This document shows positions 8,325-17,929 of a DNA stretch of 64,000 bases, one piece after another (within the stretch, counting starts at the first letter, position 1; every line of letters starts with the position of its first letter). The translations under genes were made by a program, and so were the position numbers. Source of the stretch: Betaproteobacteria bacterium (GTDB lineage Bacteria; Pseudomonadota; Gammaproteobacteria; Burkholderiales; Usitatibacteraceae); contig JADKJU010000005.1 in assembly GCA_016720855.1 (NCBI GenBank), positions 186,001-250,000 on the forward strand. The letters run 5' to 3'. The notes beneath the pieces are model-generated. The model was not told the DNA's origin and made no database searches. It saw only the letters and a program-made list of their open reading frames with translations.

Positions 8325-8734
8325 GGCGCCTGCCTCGGACCTGCGTCCGGCGTGAGCCGCAGCACCGGATCGGCGAGCAGCGCCTGCACTCGCGCAACGA
8401 GGTCCTGGGTGGAGAAGGGTTTCGTCACATAGTCATCCGCGCCCACATCCAGGCCCCTTTCGACGTCGCGTTGCCCCCCCTTGGCAGTCAGCATGAGCAC
8501 CCGCGTCGCCGCCAGCGATGCGTCGGCGCGAATGAGGCGGCAAAGCTCCAGCCCGCTGCGCCTGGGAAGCATGATGTCGAGCAGGACCAGGTGCGGCCGG
8601 TAGATCGCGAGGAGCGAAAGCGCCTCCTCCCCGTCCGCCGCTGCCCTCGTCTCGAAGCCGGCCTGCCGCATCAGGAATTCGAGCGAGGTGACGATGCTCG
8701 ACTCGTCCTCGGCGATCAGCACGCGCTTGGCCAT
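8321..8734 (-). CDS. Stand-alone receiver-domain response regulator
   Basis: A 137-residue protein consisting only of a CheY-like receiver: acidic residues at EDE (9-11), phospho-acceptor Asp53 in LLDIMLPRRSG, and Lys105 in VTKPF. There is no output domain, just a short tail. It starts 8 bases after the sensor kinase stop and overlaps the CrbR-like gene by 4 bases, so kinase, receiver and regulator are made together. It may act as a phosphate sink or relay between kinase and CrbR, or act on the symporter. This is inference. Confidence 0.85.
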   Translation of the reverse strand: MAKRVLIAEDESSIVTSLEFLMRQAGFETRAAADGEEALSLLAIYRPHLVLLDIMLPRRSGLELCRLIRADASLAATRVLMLTAKGGQRDVERGLDVGADDYVTKPFSTQDLVARVQALLADPVLRLTPDAGPRQAP

Positions 8735-8742
8735 CACGCGCC

Positions 8743-11502
8743 TCACGCGTTCGCGAGTAAGCGGGCGCCGGCGCAAGCCGACACCGGAAGGTCGAACGAG
8801 AACACCGAGCCGCGGCCCGGCTCGCTCGCGACCCACAGCCGCCCGCCGAAATGACCGACGATGCGCCGGCAGATCGCGAGCCCCAGCCCGGAGCCGGATG
8901 GCTTCTCGGTCAGGGTATCGCCCACCTGGCGGAACTTCTCGAAGATCAGCGCCTGGTTCTCCGGCGTGATCCCCACGCCGTTGTCCTCGACGTCGACCCG
9001 CACCGTTTCGCCCTCGCTCACGAGGCGCACTTCGATGCGACCCATCCCCGGCGTACAGAACTTGGCCGCATTCGACAGCAGGTTCAGCAGGACCTGCATC
9101 ATGCGGTCGCGGTCGGCCATGACGGCGGGCACCGACGGCGCCACGCGCGTCTCGACTCGCACGCCGCGCGACTTGAAGATCGCGCTCGTCGCGGTCACCG
9201 CTTCGAGAACGATTTCGCGCATGTCGAGCTCGGCCGTGCGCCACTCGGCAAGTCCCGACTCGATCTTCGCGAGATCCAGCACCTGGTTGATGAGGCGCGT
9301 GAGGCGCTCCGACTCCTTGATCACCAGCGCCAGGAAACGCTGCCGCTCCGCCGGATCGAGGTCGGGGTTGTCGTGCAGGATCTCGGAGAACGCCCGGATG
9401 GAGGTGAGCGGCGTGCGCAGCTCGTGCGTGACCGTGGAGATGAAGTCGTCCTTGAGGCGGTCAAGCTCCTTCAGGCGCTCGTTGGCGCTCTTGAGTTCCT
9501 GCGTCGCCGCCTCGAGCTCGTGCTGCTTCTCCTCCAGGCGATGGCTGTAGGCGATCATCTGGGAGGCCTCGTCGATGATCGTCATCACCTCTTCGAGGCC
9601 CAGGGGCTCCTCCTGCGCCACCGTGGCCACCATGGTTCTCGCGGAGGCTGCGCCGATGGTACCGGCGAGCTGCAGCTCTGCGAAGCGCACCAGGTCGCGG
9701 TCGCCCTCGAGCTCCTCGACGCTCGTGACCCCGCGAACCCTCGCGTAGGACGTGAAGAGCTCCACGGCCCCCGCCGGACCGAGAAAGCGGCCCACCAGCG
9801 TCTGCAGCGCCGAGGCCGACGTCGCGCCCCGCCACCCGGAACCCGGCTCGCCCGTCTGCTGATAGACATCGACGAAAAGCGTGGCCTGGGCATGCTCGGC
9901 CGCGCTCTGGCGGCGCAGCACCGATCCGATCATGTAGGCGCCTGCGTTGGCGATCATGCTCCAGATCATCGCATGGGTGATCTGGTCGAGACCGGCCAGG
10001 CCGAAGAGCTGGGTGGGCCGCAGCAACTCGATCCCCCAGGGCCCGCGTTCCACCAGGTCGACCCCGAGCCAGCCCGACTTCGCGAAGGCGGGCAGGAGGA
10101 GCGTGTAGGTCCAGACCGAGAAGCCGGTGATGAGCCCCGCTATTGCCCCGATGCGCGTCCCGCCCTTCCAGTAGAGTCCGCCGATGACGACCGGGGCGAA
10201 CTGCGCCACTGCGGCGAAGGAAATGAGCCCGATGGAAACGAGCGCGTAGGCCTCGCCGGCCAGCAGGTAGTAGAAGTAGCCTCCCATGAGGAGCGCGATG
10301 ATCACCGCACGCCGGATGTCGAGGAGCAGGCTCGACAGATCGCGCTGCTCGGTGAGCCGGAAGGCCTCGATGCGCAGCAGCACCGGCATCACGAGATCGT
10401 TGCAGACCATGGTTGAGAGCGTGATCGTCTCGACGATCAGCATGCCCGTGGCAGCCGAAAGCCCTCCGATGAACACGAGCAGGGCGAGCCCCTCGGCCTT
10501 CTGCGTCATCGGAAGCGTGAGTACGAAGGTGTCCGCGTCCACGTTGCCTTGCGGGAAGTGCAGCAACCCGCCGAAGGCGATCGGCAGGACGAAGATGTTG
10601 ATCGCCAGCATGTACAGCGGGAATAGCCAGGCCGCGCGCTTCAGGTGGCGCTCGTCGGTGTTCTCGATCACCGCCACCTGGAACTGCCGCGGGAGAAAGA
10701 TGATGGCGAACATGGAAAGAACCGTGAGCCACACCCAGCTCGCGTAGCTGCCGGCAGCCCCGCCGAGCGGCGTCATCAGGACCTCGAGGTCGGGCCGGCC
10801 GGCGGCGCGCGAAAAGATGTCGCCCAACCCGTCGTACATGAAAAACGCGACGTACACGCCGACGGCCAGGAACGCGACGAGTTTCACGATCGCCTCGAAG
10901 GCGACCGCCGCAACCATGCCCTCGTGGCGTTCGGCGGCGTCGAGCTGGCGGGTCCCGAACGCAATGGCGAAGAGCGCCATGAAGAGCGCGACGTAGAAGG
11001 CCGTGTCCTGCATCACCACCATCGTGCCTGCCCGGACCGGCATCACGATCTCCGGGTAGCCGAGCAGGATCTGGAAGCTCGTGGAGACTGCCTTCAACTG
11101 GAGCGAGATGTAGGGCAGGATCCCGATCACCGCGATCACGGTGACGAGCCCGCCGATGAGGGCGCTTTTCCCGTAGCGCGAGGCCACGAAGTCGGCCAGC
11201 GAGGTGGTGCGGTTCAGGCGCACGATGCGCACCATCTTCCGGATCACGAACCAGCCCAGCAGCATCGTGAGGGTGGGCCCGAGATAGATGGGCAGGAAGC
11301 CCACGCCGTCGGTGGCGGCACGTCCGACGCTGCCGTAGAAGGTCCACGCCGTGGCATAGACCGCGAGCGACAGGCTGTACACCCAGGCGTTGGAAATGAT
11401 CGAACGGCCCTCGGCCGCCCGCTTGTCCGCGAACCAGGCGACCGCAAACAGCAGCCCGATGTAGGCGAAGGACGCCGTGACGATGAACCAGCCCTGCAGC
11501 AC
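8743..11502 (-). CDS. crbS: Symporter-fused sensor histidine kinase, CrbS/MxtR-like
   Basis: A 919-residue protein. About 500 N-terminal residues form an SLC5/SSS transporter-like domain of some 13 helices. A STAC-type linker and a coiled-coil (SHRLEEKQHELEAATQELK) follow, then a HisKA domain with the phospho-acceptor His in VTHELRTPLTS (near residue 692). A complete HATPase domain closes the protein (N box NLLSNAAKF, G1 VEDNGVGI, G2 GSGLGL). Known CrbS proteins sense acetate-type substrates through this architecture and phosphorylate CrbR. It is followed directly by the lone receiver and CrbR genes. Confidence 0.9.
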   Translation of the reverse strand: MLQGWFIVTASFAYIGLLFAVAWFADKRAAEGRSIISNAWVYSLSLAVYATAWTFYGSVGRAATDGVGFLPIYLGPTLTMLLGWFVIRKMVRIVRLNRTTSLADFVASRYGKSALIGGLVTVIAVIGILPYISLQLKAVSTSFQILLGYPEIVMPVRAGTMVVMQDTAFYVALFMALFAIAFGTRQLDAAERHEGMVAAVAFEAIVKLVAFLAVGVYVAFFMYDGLGDIFSRAAGRPDLEVLMTPLGGAAGSYASWVWLTVLSMFAIIFLPRQFQVAVIENTDERHLKRAAWLFPLYMLAINIFVLPIAFGGLLHFPQGNVDADTFVLTLPMTQKAEGLALLVFIGGLSAATGMLIVETITLSTMVCNDLVMPVLLRIEAFRLTEQRDLSSLLLDIRRAVIIALLMGGYFYYLLAGEAYALVSIGLISFAAVAQFAPVVIGGLYWKGGTRIGAIAGLITGFSVWTYTLLLPAFAKSGWLGVDLVERGPWGIELLRPTQLFGLAGLDQITHAMIWSMIANAGAYMIGSVLRRQSAAEHAQATLFVDVYQQTGEPGSGWRGATSASALQTLVGRFLGPAGAVELFTSYARVRGVTSVEELEGDRDLVRFAELQLAGTIGAASARTMVATVAQEEPLGLEEVMTIIDEASQMIAYSHRLEEKQHELEAATQELKSANERLKELDRLKDDFISTVTHELRTPLTSIRAFSEILHDNPDLDPAERQRFLALVIKESERLTRLINQVLDLAKIESGLAEWRTAELDMREIVLEAVTATSAIFKSRGVRVETRVAPSVPAVMADRDRMMQVLLNLLSNAAKFCTPGMGRIEVRLVSEGETVRVDVEDNGVGITPENQALIFEKFRQVGDTLTEKPSGSGLGLAICRRIVGHFGGRLWVASEPGRGSVFSFDLPVSACAGARLLANA

Positions 11503-11514
11503 GGACGCTCCCGG

Positions 11515-11712
11515 TCAGTTCCCGCCCTCGATCGCGACGGCCGCCGCCGCGATCGTGAATCCCCAGGCCGCGAAGAGGTACACGTAGAGCACCGGCACGC
11601 CGGCCGCGGTGGCGCCCACGTTGAAAAGCGCGAGGATCGGGTAGTTGAAGAGGAGGCACCCGAGAAGGAACAGGGCCCAGATGCGGTACGCGCGCAGGCT
11701 CGGCTTTCTCAT
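11515..11712 (-). CDS. Small two-helix membrane protein preceding the sensor kinase
   Basis: A 65-residue protein with two predicted helices: YRIWALFLLGCLLFNYPILALF and VLYVYLFAAWGFTIAAAAVA. The ATG has a good GAGGAG sequence 5 bases upstream, and the stop lies 12 bases before the kinase start, so the two are cotranscribed. The size and position suggest a helper of the symporter-like kinase domain, parallel to how DUF4212 accompanies the symporter. I do not recognise a named family. Confidence 0.7.
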   Translation of the reverse strand: MRKPSLRAYRIWALFLLGCLLFNYPILALFNVGATAAGVPVLYVYLFAAWGFTIAAAAVAIEGGN

Positions 11713-11816
11713 GATCTCCTCAGGAGGAACTGCGGGGGGCCGCGGCCCCCTGGCCGCGCGACCGGCCCTAGTAGAGTGCCCGGCGCCGGCCTTGTCAACC
11801 GGGCCGCGGGCGCCTC

Positions 11817-12515
11817 TCAGGACAGCCAGCGATCCGCGCCCGAGAGCGAGACGAGTTGCCCTGCCGTCGAGGCCCCGATGCCGGCGGCGCCCGGAAGCAC
11901 CATGAGCATCAATTGCGCCGTCACCAGGCAGTCGGCGATGGCGCGGTGGCGAAAGGCCGTCGGGATCGAGAACGTTTCGAGCCATTGGTCCAGCCCCGAA
12001 ACCCGGCTGGCATGCTGCGGCCAGACGAGGGGGGCGATGTCCGCGAGGTCGAGCCACGGCCGCTTGAACGCCACGCCCAGGTGCCGGTCGATCGCGCGGC
12101 GCAGCATCGTCGCATCGAAGGGCGCATGGAATGCGACCAGCGGATCCTTGCCCACGAACTCGAGGAAGGCGGACAGCGCCTCGCACGGATCCTCGCCTTG
12201 CGTCTGCTCCGTGCCGCCGATGCCGTGAATCTCGATGTTGTCCACGGTGCTGGGAGCAGCCTGCCGCAGGATCACCTCGAAGCTGTCGGAAAGGTCAATC
12301 TGTCCATCGACCAGGCCCAGCGCGCCCACCGCGATGAGCGAATCGTTGATCGCATCCAGGCCGCTCGATTCCACGTCTACGACCACCCAGCGGCCCGACG
12401 CCGGCGGCCGCCCGCGCGCGTATTCCGCCATCCTGCGCCATCGCTCGACCCGTTCGGCAACTTGCGCGGCAAGTTCCGGTCGCGCGCGCCGGAACGGCCA
12501 GAGGGAGGGAATCAT
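11817..12515 (-). CDS. DEDDh-type 3'-5' exonuclease (DnaQ-like)
   Basis: A 232-residue exonuclease-domain protein. The DEDDh catalytic set is visible: VVDVESSGLDA (first Asp and Glu), FHAPFDATML (second Asp), and HRAIADCLVTAQLM (His and last Asp). A basic N-terminal extension of about 45 residues precedes the domain. The start at 12515 was chosen because it removes a long antisense-like extension and leaves an 11-base gap after the DUF294 stop. It is not the DNA polymerase III proofreading subunit in context. Pairing with the nucleotidyltransferase-like gene upstream, within an acetate module, suggests a regulatory role. Confidence 0.85.
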   Translation of the reverse strand: MIPSLWPFRRARPELAAQVAERVERWRRMAEYARGRPPASGRWVVVDVESSGLDAINDSLIAVGALGLVDGQIDLSDSFEVILRQAAPSTVDNIEIHGIGGTEQTQGEDPCEALSAFLEFVGKDPLVAFHAPFDATMLRRAIDRHLGVAFKRPWLDLADIAPLVWPQHASRVSGLDQWLETFSIPTAFRHRAIADCLVTAQLMLMVLPGAAGIGASTAGQLVSLSGADRWLS

Positions 12516-12526
12516 CGGTCGGCTCG

Positions 12527-14425
12527 TCAGAGCTGATAGTCGAGCGCGACGCGGTTCTGGAGCTTGCGCGCCTGCCTGAGCGCCTCCCGCAGGATGCGGC
12601 GGTCGAGGCTGTTCAGCAGGTCCGGATCGATCCGGTTGGGTTCCGACGTGCCCGAGCCCCGGTCCATGTTGTCCTGGGATCGAAGCCGAAGCATCTGCAC
12701 GAACTGGAACGCGTCGATGGCGGTCGCGACATCGTCGTCGCTCATGCGCACCTTCGGGCCGGCTGCCCGCAGGCGGTCGGTGGTGGACACCGCCCCCACG
12801 CCCGCGCCGAGCGCGAGAATGCGCGCGCAATCCACGAACACGCGCGAAGCCTGCGCCTTCAGGTCGATGGTGCCCCCCTCCCCCCCGACGATGTCACCGA
12901 AGAGCCCCAGGGGCGGGCGCGTCTGGATGGCGTTGGCCGCCATCTGGCGCAGGAACACCGGGCGGTCCTTGACGTTTTCGAGCAGGAACTCGCGAAGCCG
13001 GTCGACGAGCGTCGCGTCGCCGTGCAGCGCCCGGAAATCGAAGAAGATCGACGCATTGAGGAGCGCTTCCGGGTCGGAGTTGCGGATCCAGTCGTCGAAG
13101 CGGTCGATCCATTCCTTGAGGCTCAGGCACCAGGCGGGGTTGCGCGCCATGATGTTGCCCTTGCAGAGAGGAAAGCCGCTGGCGTCCAGCGTCCGGTTCA
13201 CCTGGTCGGCGAATGCGAGGAGCCGCTGTCTCGTCGCCTCTCGATCCTCTCCCTCCCGGTCCGGAAAGATGATCGCGTTGTCCTGATCGGTAGCGAGGGT
13301 CTGCTCGTTGCGGCCTTCGCTGCCCAGGCCCACCCAGCAGAATCCGGCATCGACGAGGTCGTGGTCGCGCAGCGCCAGTTCGATCGCACGCTCCGTCACG
13401 CCGTCGTTCAGGGCGGAGACGAACTGCGTGAGCTGCTCGGCCGCCACTCCCTGCGCGAGCATCGCCGTCCCCAGTTCGCGGACCTCACGCGCGGCGAAGG
13501 CGAGCGCATCGACGCCCTGCGCATGTCCTATGTCCTTGCGCAGGCCCTGCATCGAAAGCCTTTGCAGTCCGAACAGGTCGCGCTCGGAAATGACTCCCAG
13601 GAGCCGGTCGCCGTCCAAGACCAGCACGTGGCGAAACCCTCGCTGCGCCATGAGCTGCGCCGCCTTCGAAAGCGCGCTATCCGCCGAGAGCGTGGCCGGG
13701 TTGCGCGTCATGACTTCCGACACGGGTCGGTCGAGCGGTTGGCCCGCGAGTGCCACGCGGTTGAGGACGTCCGTCTGGGTGAAGATTCCCGACGCCAGCC
13801 CCGCGTCGCCCGTGATGACGATGGACCCGATGCGCCGCGACTTCATCAGCTCGAGCACCTGGCGCACGCTCGCCGTTTCGGGAAGCGTGACCGGCGCGTG
13901 GCGCAAGGCGTTGCGCAGCGGCGAGGCCATCGTCAGCTCGTCGGCGGCGCGGTTGGAGTAGGTCTGGCGAGTGCCCTTGGTGGAGGCGGCGAGGAGCGCG
14001 GCGAGCCGGTGGGTGCAGAAGGCGTGGAACTCGGGGCTGCGGGCCATCACCTCCTGGAAGCGCGCCTCATCGAGCACGTAGCAGAACGTGTCATTGAGCG
14101 CCTTGTAACGAAGGGTGGTGGGTCGGCGCGCGATGAGCGCGCCCATCGGGAAGGCTTCTCCGTCGGTCAGGGTCGCGGCCAGGTTGTGCAGCGACACCTG
14201 GCAAGGCTCGTCGGCCTGGACGGCGCCGCGCTGGATGATGAAAAGCGATGCGATGCGCCCGCTCTCGGGCGACAGGATGACCGAGTCCCTGGCGAAATAG
14301 CGGAGCTTGAGGCCGGCGGCAAGGTGGGACAGGTCGGCCTCGCGCATGCCGTCGAACGGGGCGTGCTTGCGCAGGACGTCTGCGGTGGCGGCTGTCAGGA
14401 GCGGCGGCGGCTTGCGATCGTTCAT
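12527..14425 (-). CDS. cNMP-binding/CBS/DUF294 nucleotidyltransferase-like protein
   Basis: A 632-residue cytoplasmic signalling protein with domains in this order: cyclic-nucleotide-binding-like (about 20-130), a CBS pair (about 170-290), a GlnD-like nucleotidyltransferase domain DUF294 (about 320-450) and a substrate-binding helical domain (to the end). The nucleotidyltransferase motif is intact (GLGSEGRNEQTLATDQD, i.e. GS...DxD). An alternative TTG start lies 6 bases upstream. The stop is 11 bases before the exonuclease start. The domain set implies that it senses nucleotides and transfers a nucleotide to a partner, but the partner is unknown. Confidence 0.85.
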   Translation of the reverse strand: MNDRKPPPLLTAATADVLRKHAPFDGMREADLSHLAAGLKLRYFARDSVILSPESGRIASLFIIQRGAVQADEPCQVSLHNLAATLTDGEAFPMGALIARRPTTLRYKALNDTFCYVLDEARFQEVMARSPEFHAFCTHRLAALLAASTKGTRQTYSNRAADELTMASPLRNALRHAPVTLPETASVRQVLELMKSRRIGSIVITGDAGLASGIFTQTDVLNRVALAGQPLDRPVSEVMTRNPATLSADSALSKAAQLMAQRGFRHVLVLDGDRLLGVISERDLFGLQRLSMQGLRKDIGHAQGVDALAFAAREVRELGTAMLAQGVAAEQLTQFVSALNDGVTERAIELALRDHDLVDAGFCWVGLGSEGRNEQTLATDQDNAIIFPDREGEDREATRQRLLAFADQVNRTLDASGFPLCKGNIMARNPAWCLSLKEWIDRFDDWIRNSDPEALLNASIFFDFRALHGDATLVDRLREFLLENVKDRPVFLRQMAANAIQTRPPLGLFGDIVGGEGGTIDLKAQASRVFVDCARILALGAGVGAVSTTDRLRAAGPKVRMSDDDVATAIDAFQFVQMLRLRSQDNMDRGSGTSEPNRIDPDLLNSLDRRILREALRQARKLQNRVALDYQL

Positions 14426-14474
14426 GGGCAATTGTGTTCCATGCTGCGTTGGGGCAGGGAATGCGCCCGTCGAG

Positions 14475-14510
14475 CGAAAACGGGACGGGGCTCGCCCCGT
14501 CCCGTTTTCG
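14475..14510 (-). terminator. Strong hairpin terminator after acs
   Basis: A perfect 16-bp stem (CGAAAACGGGACGGGG / its complement) with loop CTCG, about 20 bases after the acs stop. The A4/T4 ends of the stem give a short U run on either strand, so it could work in both directions. It separates acs from the DUF294 gene. Confidence 0.85.
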
Positions 14511-14530
14511 CGTCCACGCGAAAGGCCTGC

Positions 14531-16501
<1,971 letters not shown>

Positions 16502-16590
16502 TGACGGTATTCCTCCTGTTGACGGTGCGTGCGGTGCGGCCCATTGCGGCGTTTCTGTCGCGCCGTTAGCTACGGGCCATGCCGGCAGTT

Positions 16591-16596
16591 TTTATA
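16591..16596 (-). promoter_or_regulatory. Candidate extended -10 element for acs
   Basis: On the minus strand TGCTATAAA lies about 90 bases before the acs start, i.e. a TG-extended -10 hexamer TATAAA. No convincing -35 hexamer is visible at the right distance. That would fit a promoter depending on an activator such as CrbR. The assignment is by eye. Confidence 0.35.
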
Positions 16597-16664
16597 GCAC
16601 AGGCACGCGCGGTGCGCGCCCCTCGCCCCCGGGAAAACCCTGAAACGAGCGCCGAGGTCTCATA

Positions 16665-16708
16665 TCTTATATAAGACTGTTGACGCACCGCAACATCGGT
16701 GCTAGCGT
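16665..16708 (+). promoter_or_regulatory. 12-bp palindrome and candidate promoter of the CoA-lyase/ligase genes
   Basis: A perfect palindrome TCTTATATAAGA (16665-16676) sits just upstream of a -35-like TTGACG (16680-16685), which is 17 bases from a -10-like TAGCGT (16703-16708). The AT-rich palindrome stands out in a GC-rich stretch and looks like a dimeric regulator's site. The regulator is not identified, and no candidate gene is adjacent. Confidence 0.45.
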
Positions 16709-16795
16709 GAATCCGGCACTCGTGGGCCGGGTCGCAGTTGTTAGGCGAACCGGCCCAGGATGTGACGCGCAACCCGTTGAAATCGCGAGGATTCC

Positions 16796-17929
16796 ATGAA
16801 CGCCCCGCTGCCCGCTTCCCTGTCCGCCCCCGAGGCGGCCCCCGAGATCCTCGGCGACTACTGGCCCGGCATCCAGATGTACTACCCGCCGGTCAAGTAC
16901 GCGCCCTCGCTGGGCATCTACGAGGACCTGGAGCAGGCCGCGCAGCGGTTCAAGAAGCACGCGTGGAAGACCACCTCGCATACGCTGCTCTTCGACCTGG
17001 AGGACGGCTGCCGGCAGAAGGAGATGAGCCGCGAGCTGCTGCGCCGGGAGCTGCCCCTCCTGCCGCGCAAGCGCGAAGTGCAGATCGCCGTGCGCATCAA
17101 CCCGTTTCGCACCGAGGAATACGAGAAGGACCTCGCGCTGGTGCGCGAGCTTTCCGACTATTTCGACGTGGTGATGCTCGCGAAGGCGGGCGAGGCCTAC
17201 GGAGCCCCCGAGATCCGCGATCTCTCGGCGGTCCTCGTCGGGCTCAACCACCGCATCACCATCCAGCCCATCATCGAGCATCCCAAGTCGCTCAAGATCG
17301 CGCCGGACCTGATGCAGTACGCGACCGTGAAGCACGTGGTGTTCGGCATCCACGACTTTTCCAAGGCGATGGGCATCCACATCACGCCCCGCCACTGGAC
17401 GGAGGAGCTCAAGTTCTACCTGCACGACATCCTCTTCGAGGCGCGCATCGCCGGCAAGGGGGTGATCGGCGGCGTGGAGACCCTCATCGGCCAGTCGGCC
17501 ATGCCGGAGAACTTCGTCGAACCCGACGACGTTCGCCGCTGGCTCGACCTGCACGGCGACGAGGAATCGCGCGTGGTTTACAGGCACGCCAGCGAGGAAG
17601 CGTCACTGGGGCTTTCCGGCAAGCAGGTGATCCATCCCTCGCACATCCACCCCTGCAAGGTGGCGTTCACGCCCTCGCCCTCGGAGATCAAGACCAAGAT
17701 CGCGATCCTCGAGGCCGCCGTCGAGGCCGACGCGCTGCTCGGCGGCGCCATCAAGTTCCAGGGCGAGATGCTCGACCCGCCCATGTTCGGCAAGGCCCTG
17801 CAGACGCTGCTTCGCGCCCACGCGCTGCACGCCCTTTCGGCCGCGAACACGGATTTCGCCATGGAGGTGCTCAAGCGACTGCCCGCGCAGGTGGTGAGGG
17901 AGAACTGGCCGTATGGAGTCATTCTGTGA
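16796..17929 (+). CDS. CoA-ester lyase, HpcH/HpaI-CitE superfamily
   Basis: A 377-residue TIM-barrel lyase of the malyl-CoA/citramalyl-CoA/citryl-CoA type. It keeps the metal and substrate residues of the superfamily: DLEDGC near residue 65, AVRINPF (Arg), IIEHPKSL (Glu) and VFGIHDFSKAMGI (Asp). The ATG follows a GAGGATT ribosome-binding site. Its stop overlaps the GTG of the following acyl-CoA ligase, so the two are coupled. Together with the ligase and the fumarase downstream it could cleave a C4-C5 hydroxy-acyl-CoA such as citramalyl-CoA. The substrate cannot be read from the sequence. Confidence 0.82.
   Translation: MNAPLPASLSAPEAAPEILGDYWPGIQMYYPPVKYAPSLGIYEDLEQAAQRFKKHAWKTTSHTLLFDLEDGCRQKEMSRELLRRELPLLPRKREVQIAVRINPFRTEEYEKDLALVRELSDYFDVVMLAKAGEAYGAPEIRDLSAVLVGLNHRITIQPIIEHPKSLKIAPDLMQYATVKHVVFGIHDFSKAMGIHITPRHWTEELKFYLHDILFEARIAGKGVIGGVETLIGQSAMPENFVEPDDVRRWLDLHGDEESRVVYRHASEEASLGLSGKQVIHPSHIHPCKVAFTPSPSEIKTKIAILEAAVEADALLGGAIKFQGEMLDPPMFGKALQTLLRAHALHALSAANTDFAMEVLKRLPAQVVRENWPYGVIL

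Noticed and set aside
8851..12228. Long plus-strand frames opposite the sensor kinase
   Set aside because: Both strands are open only because of GC bias. The kinase has every expected motif, the antisense frames none.
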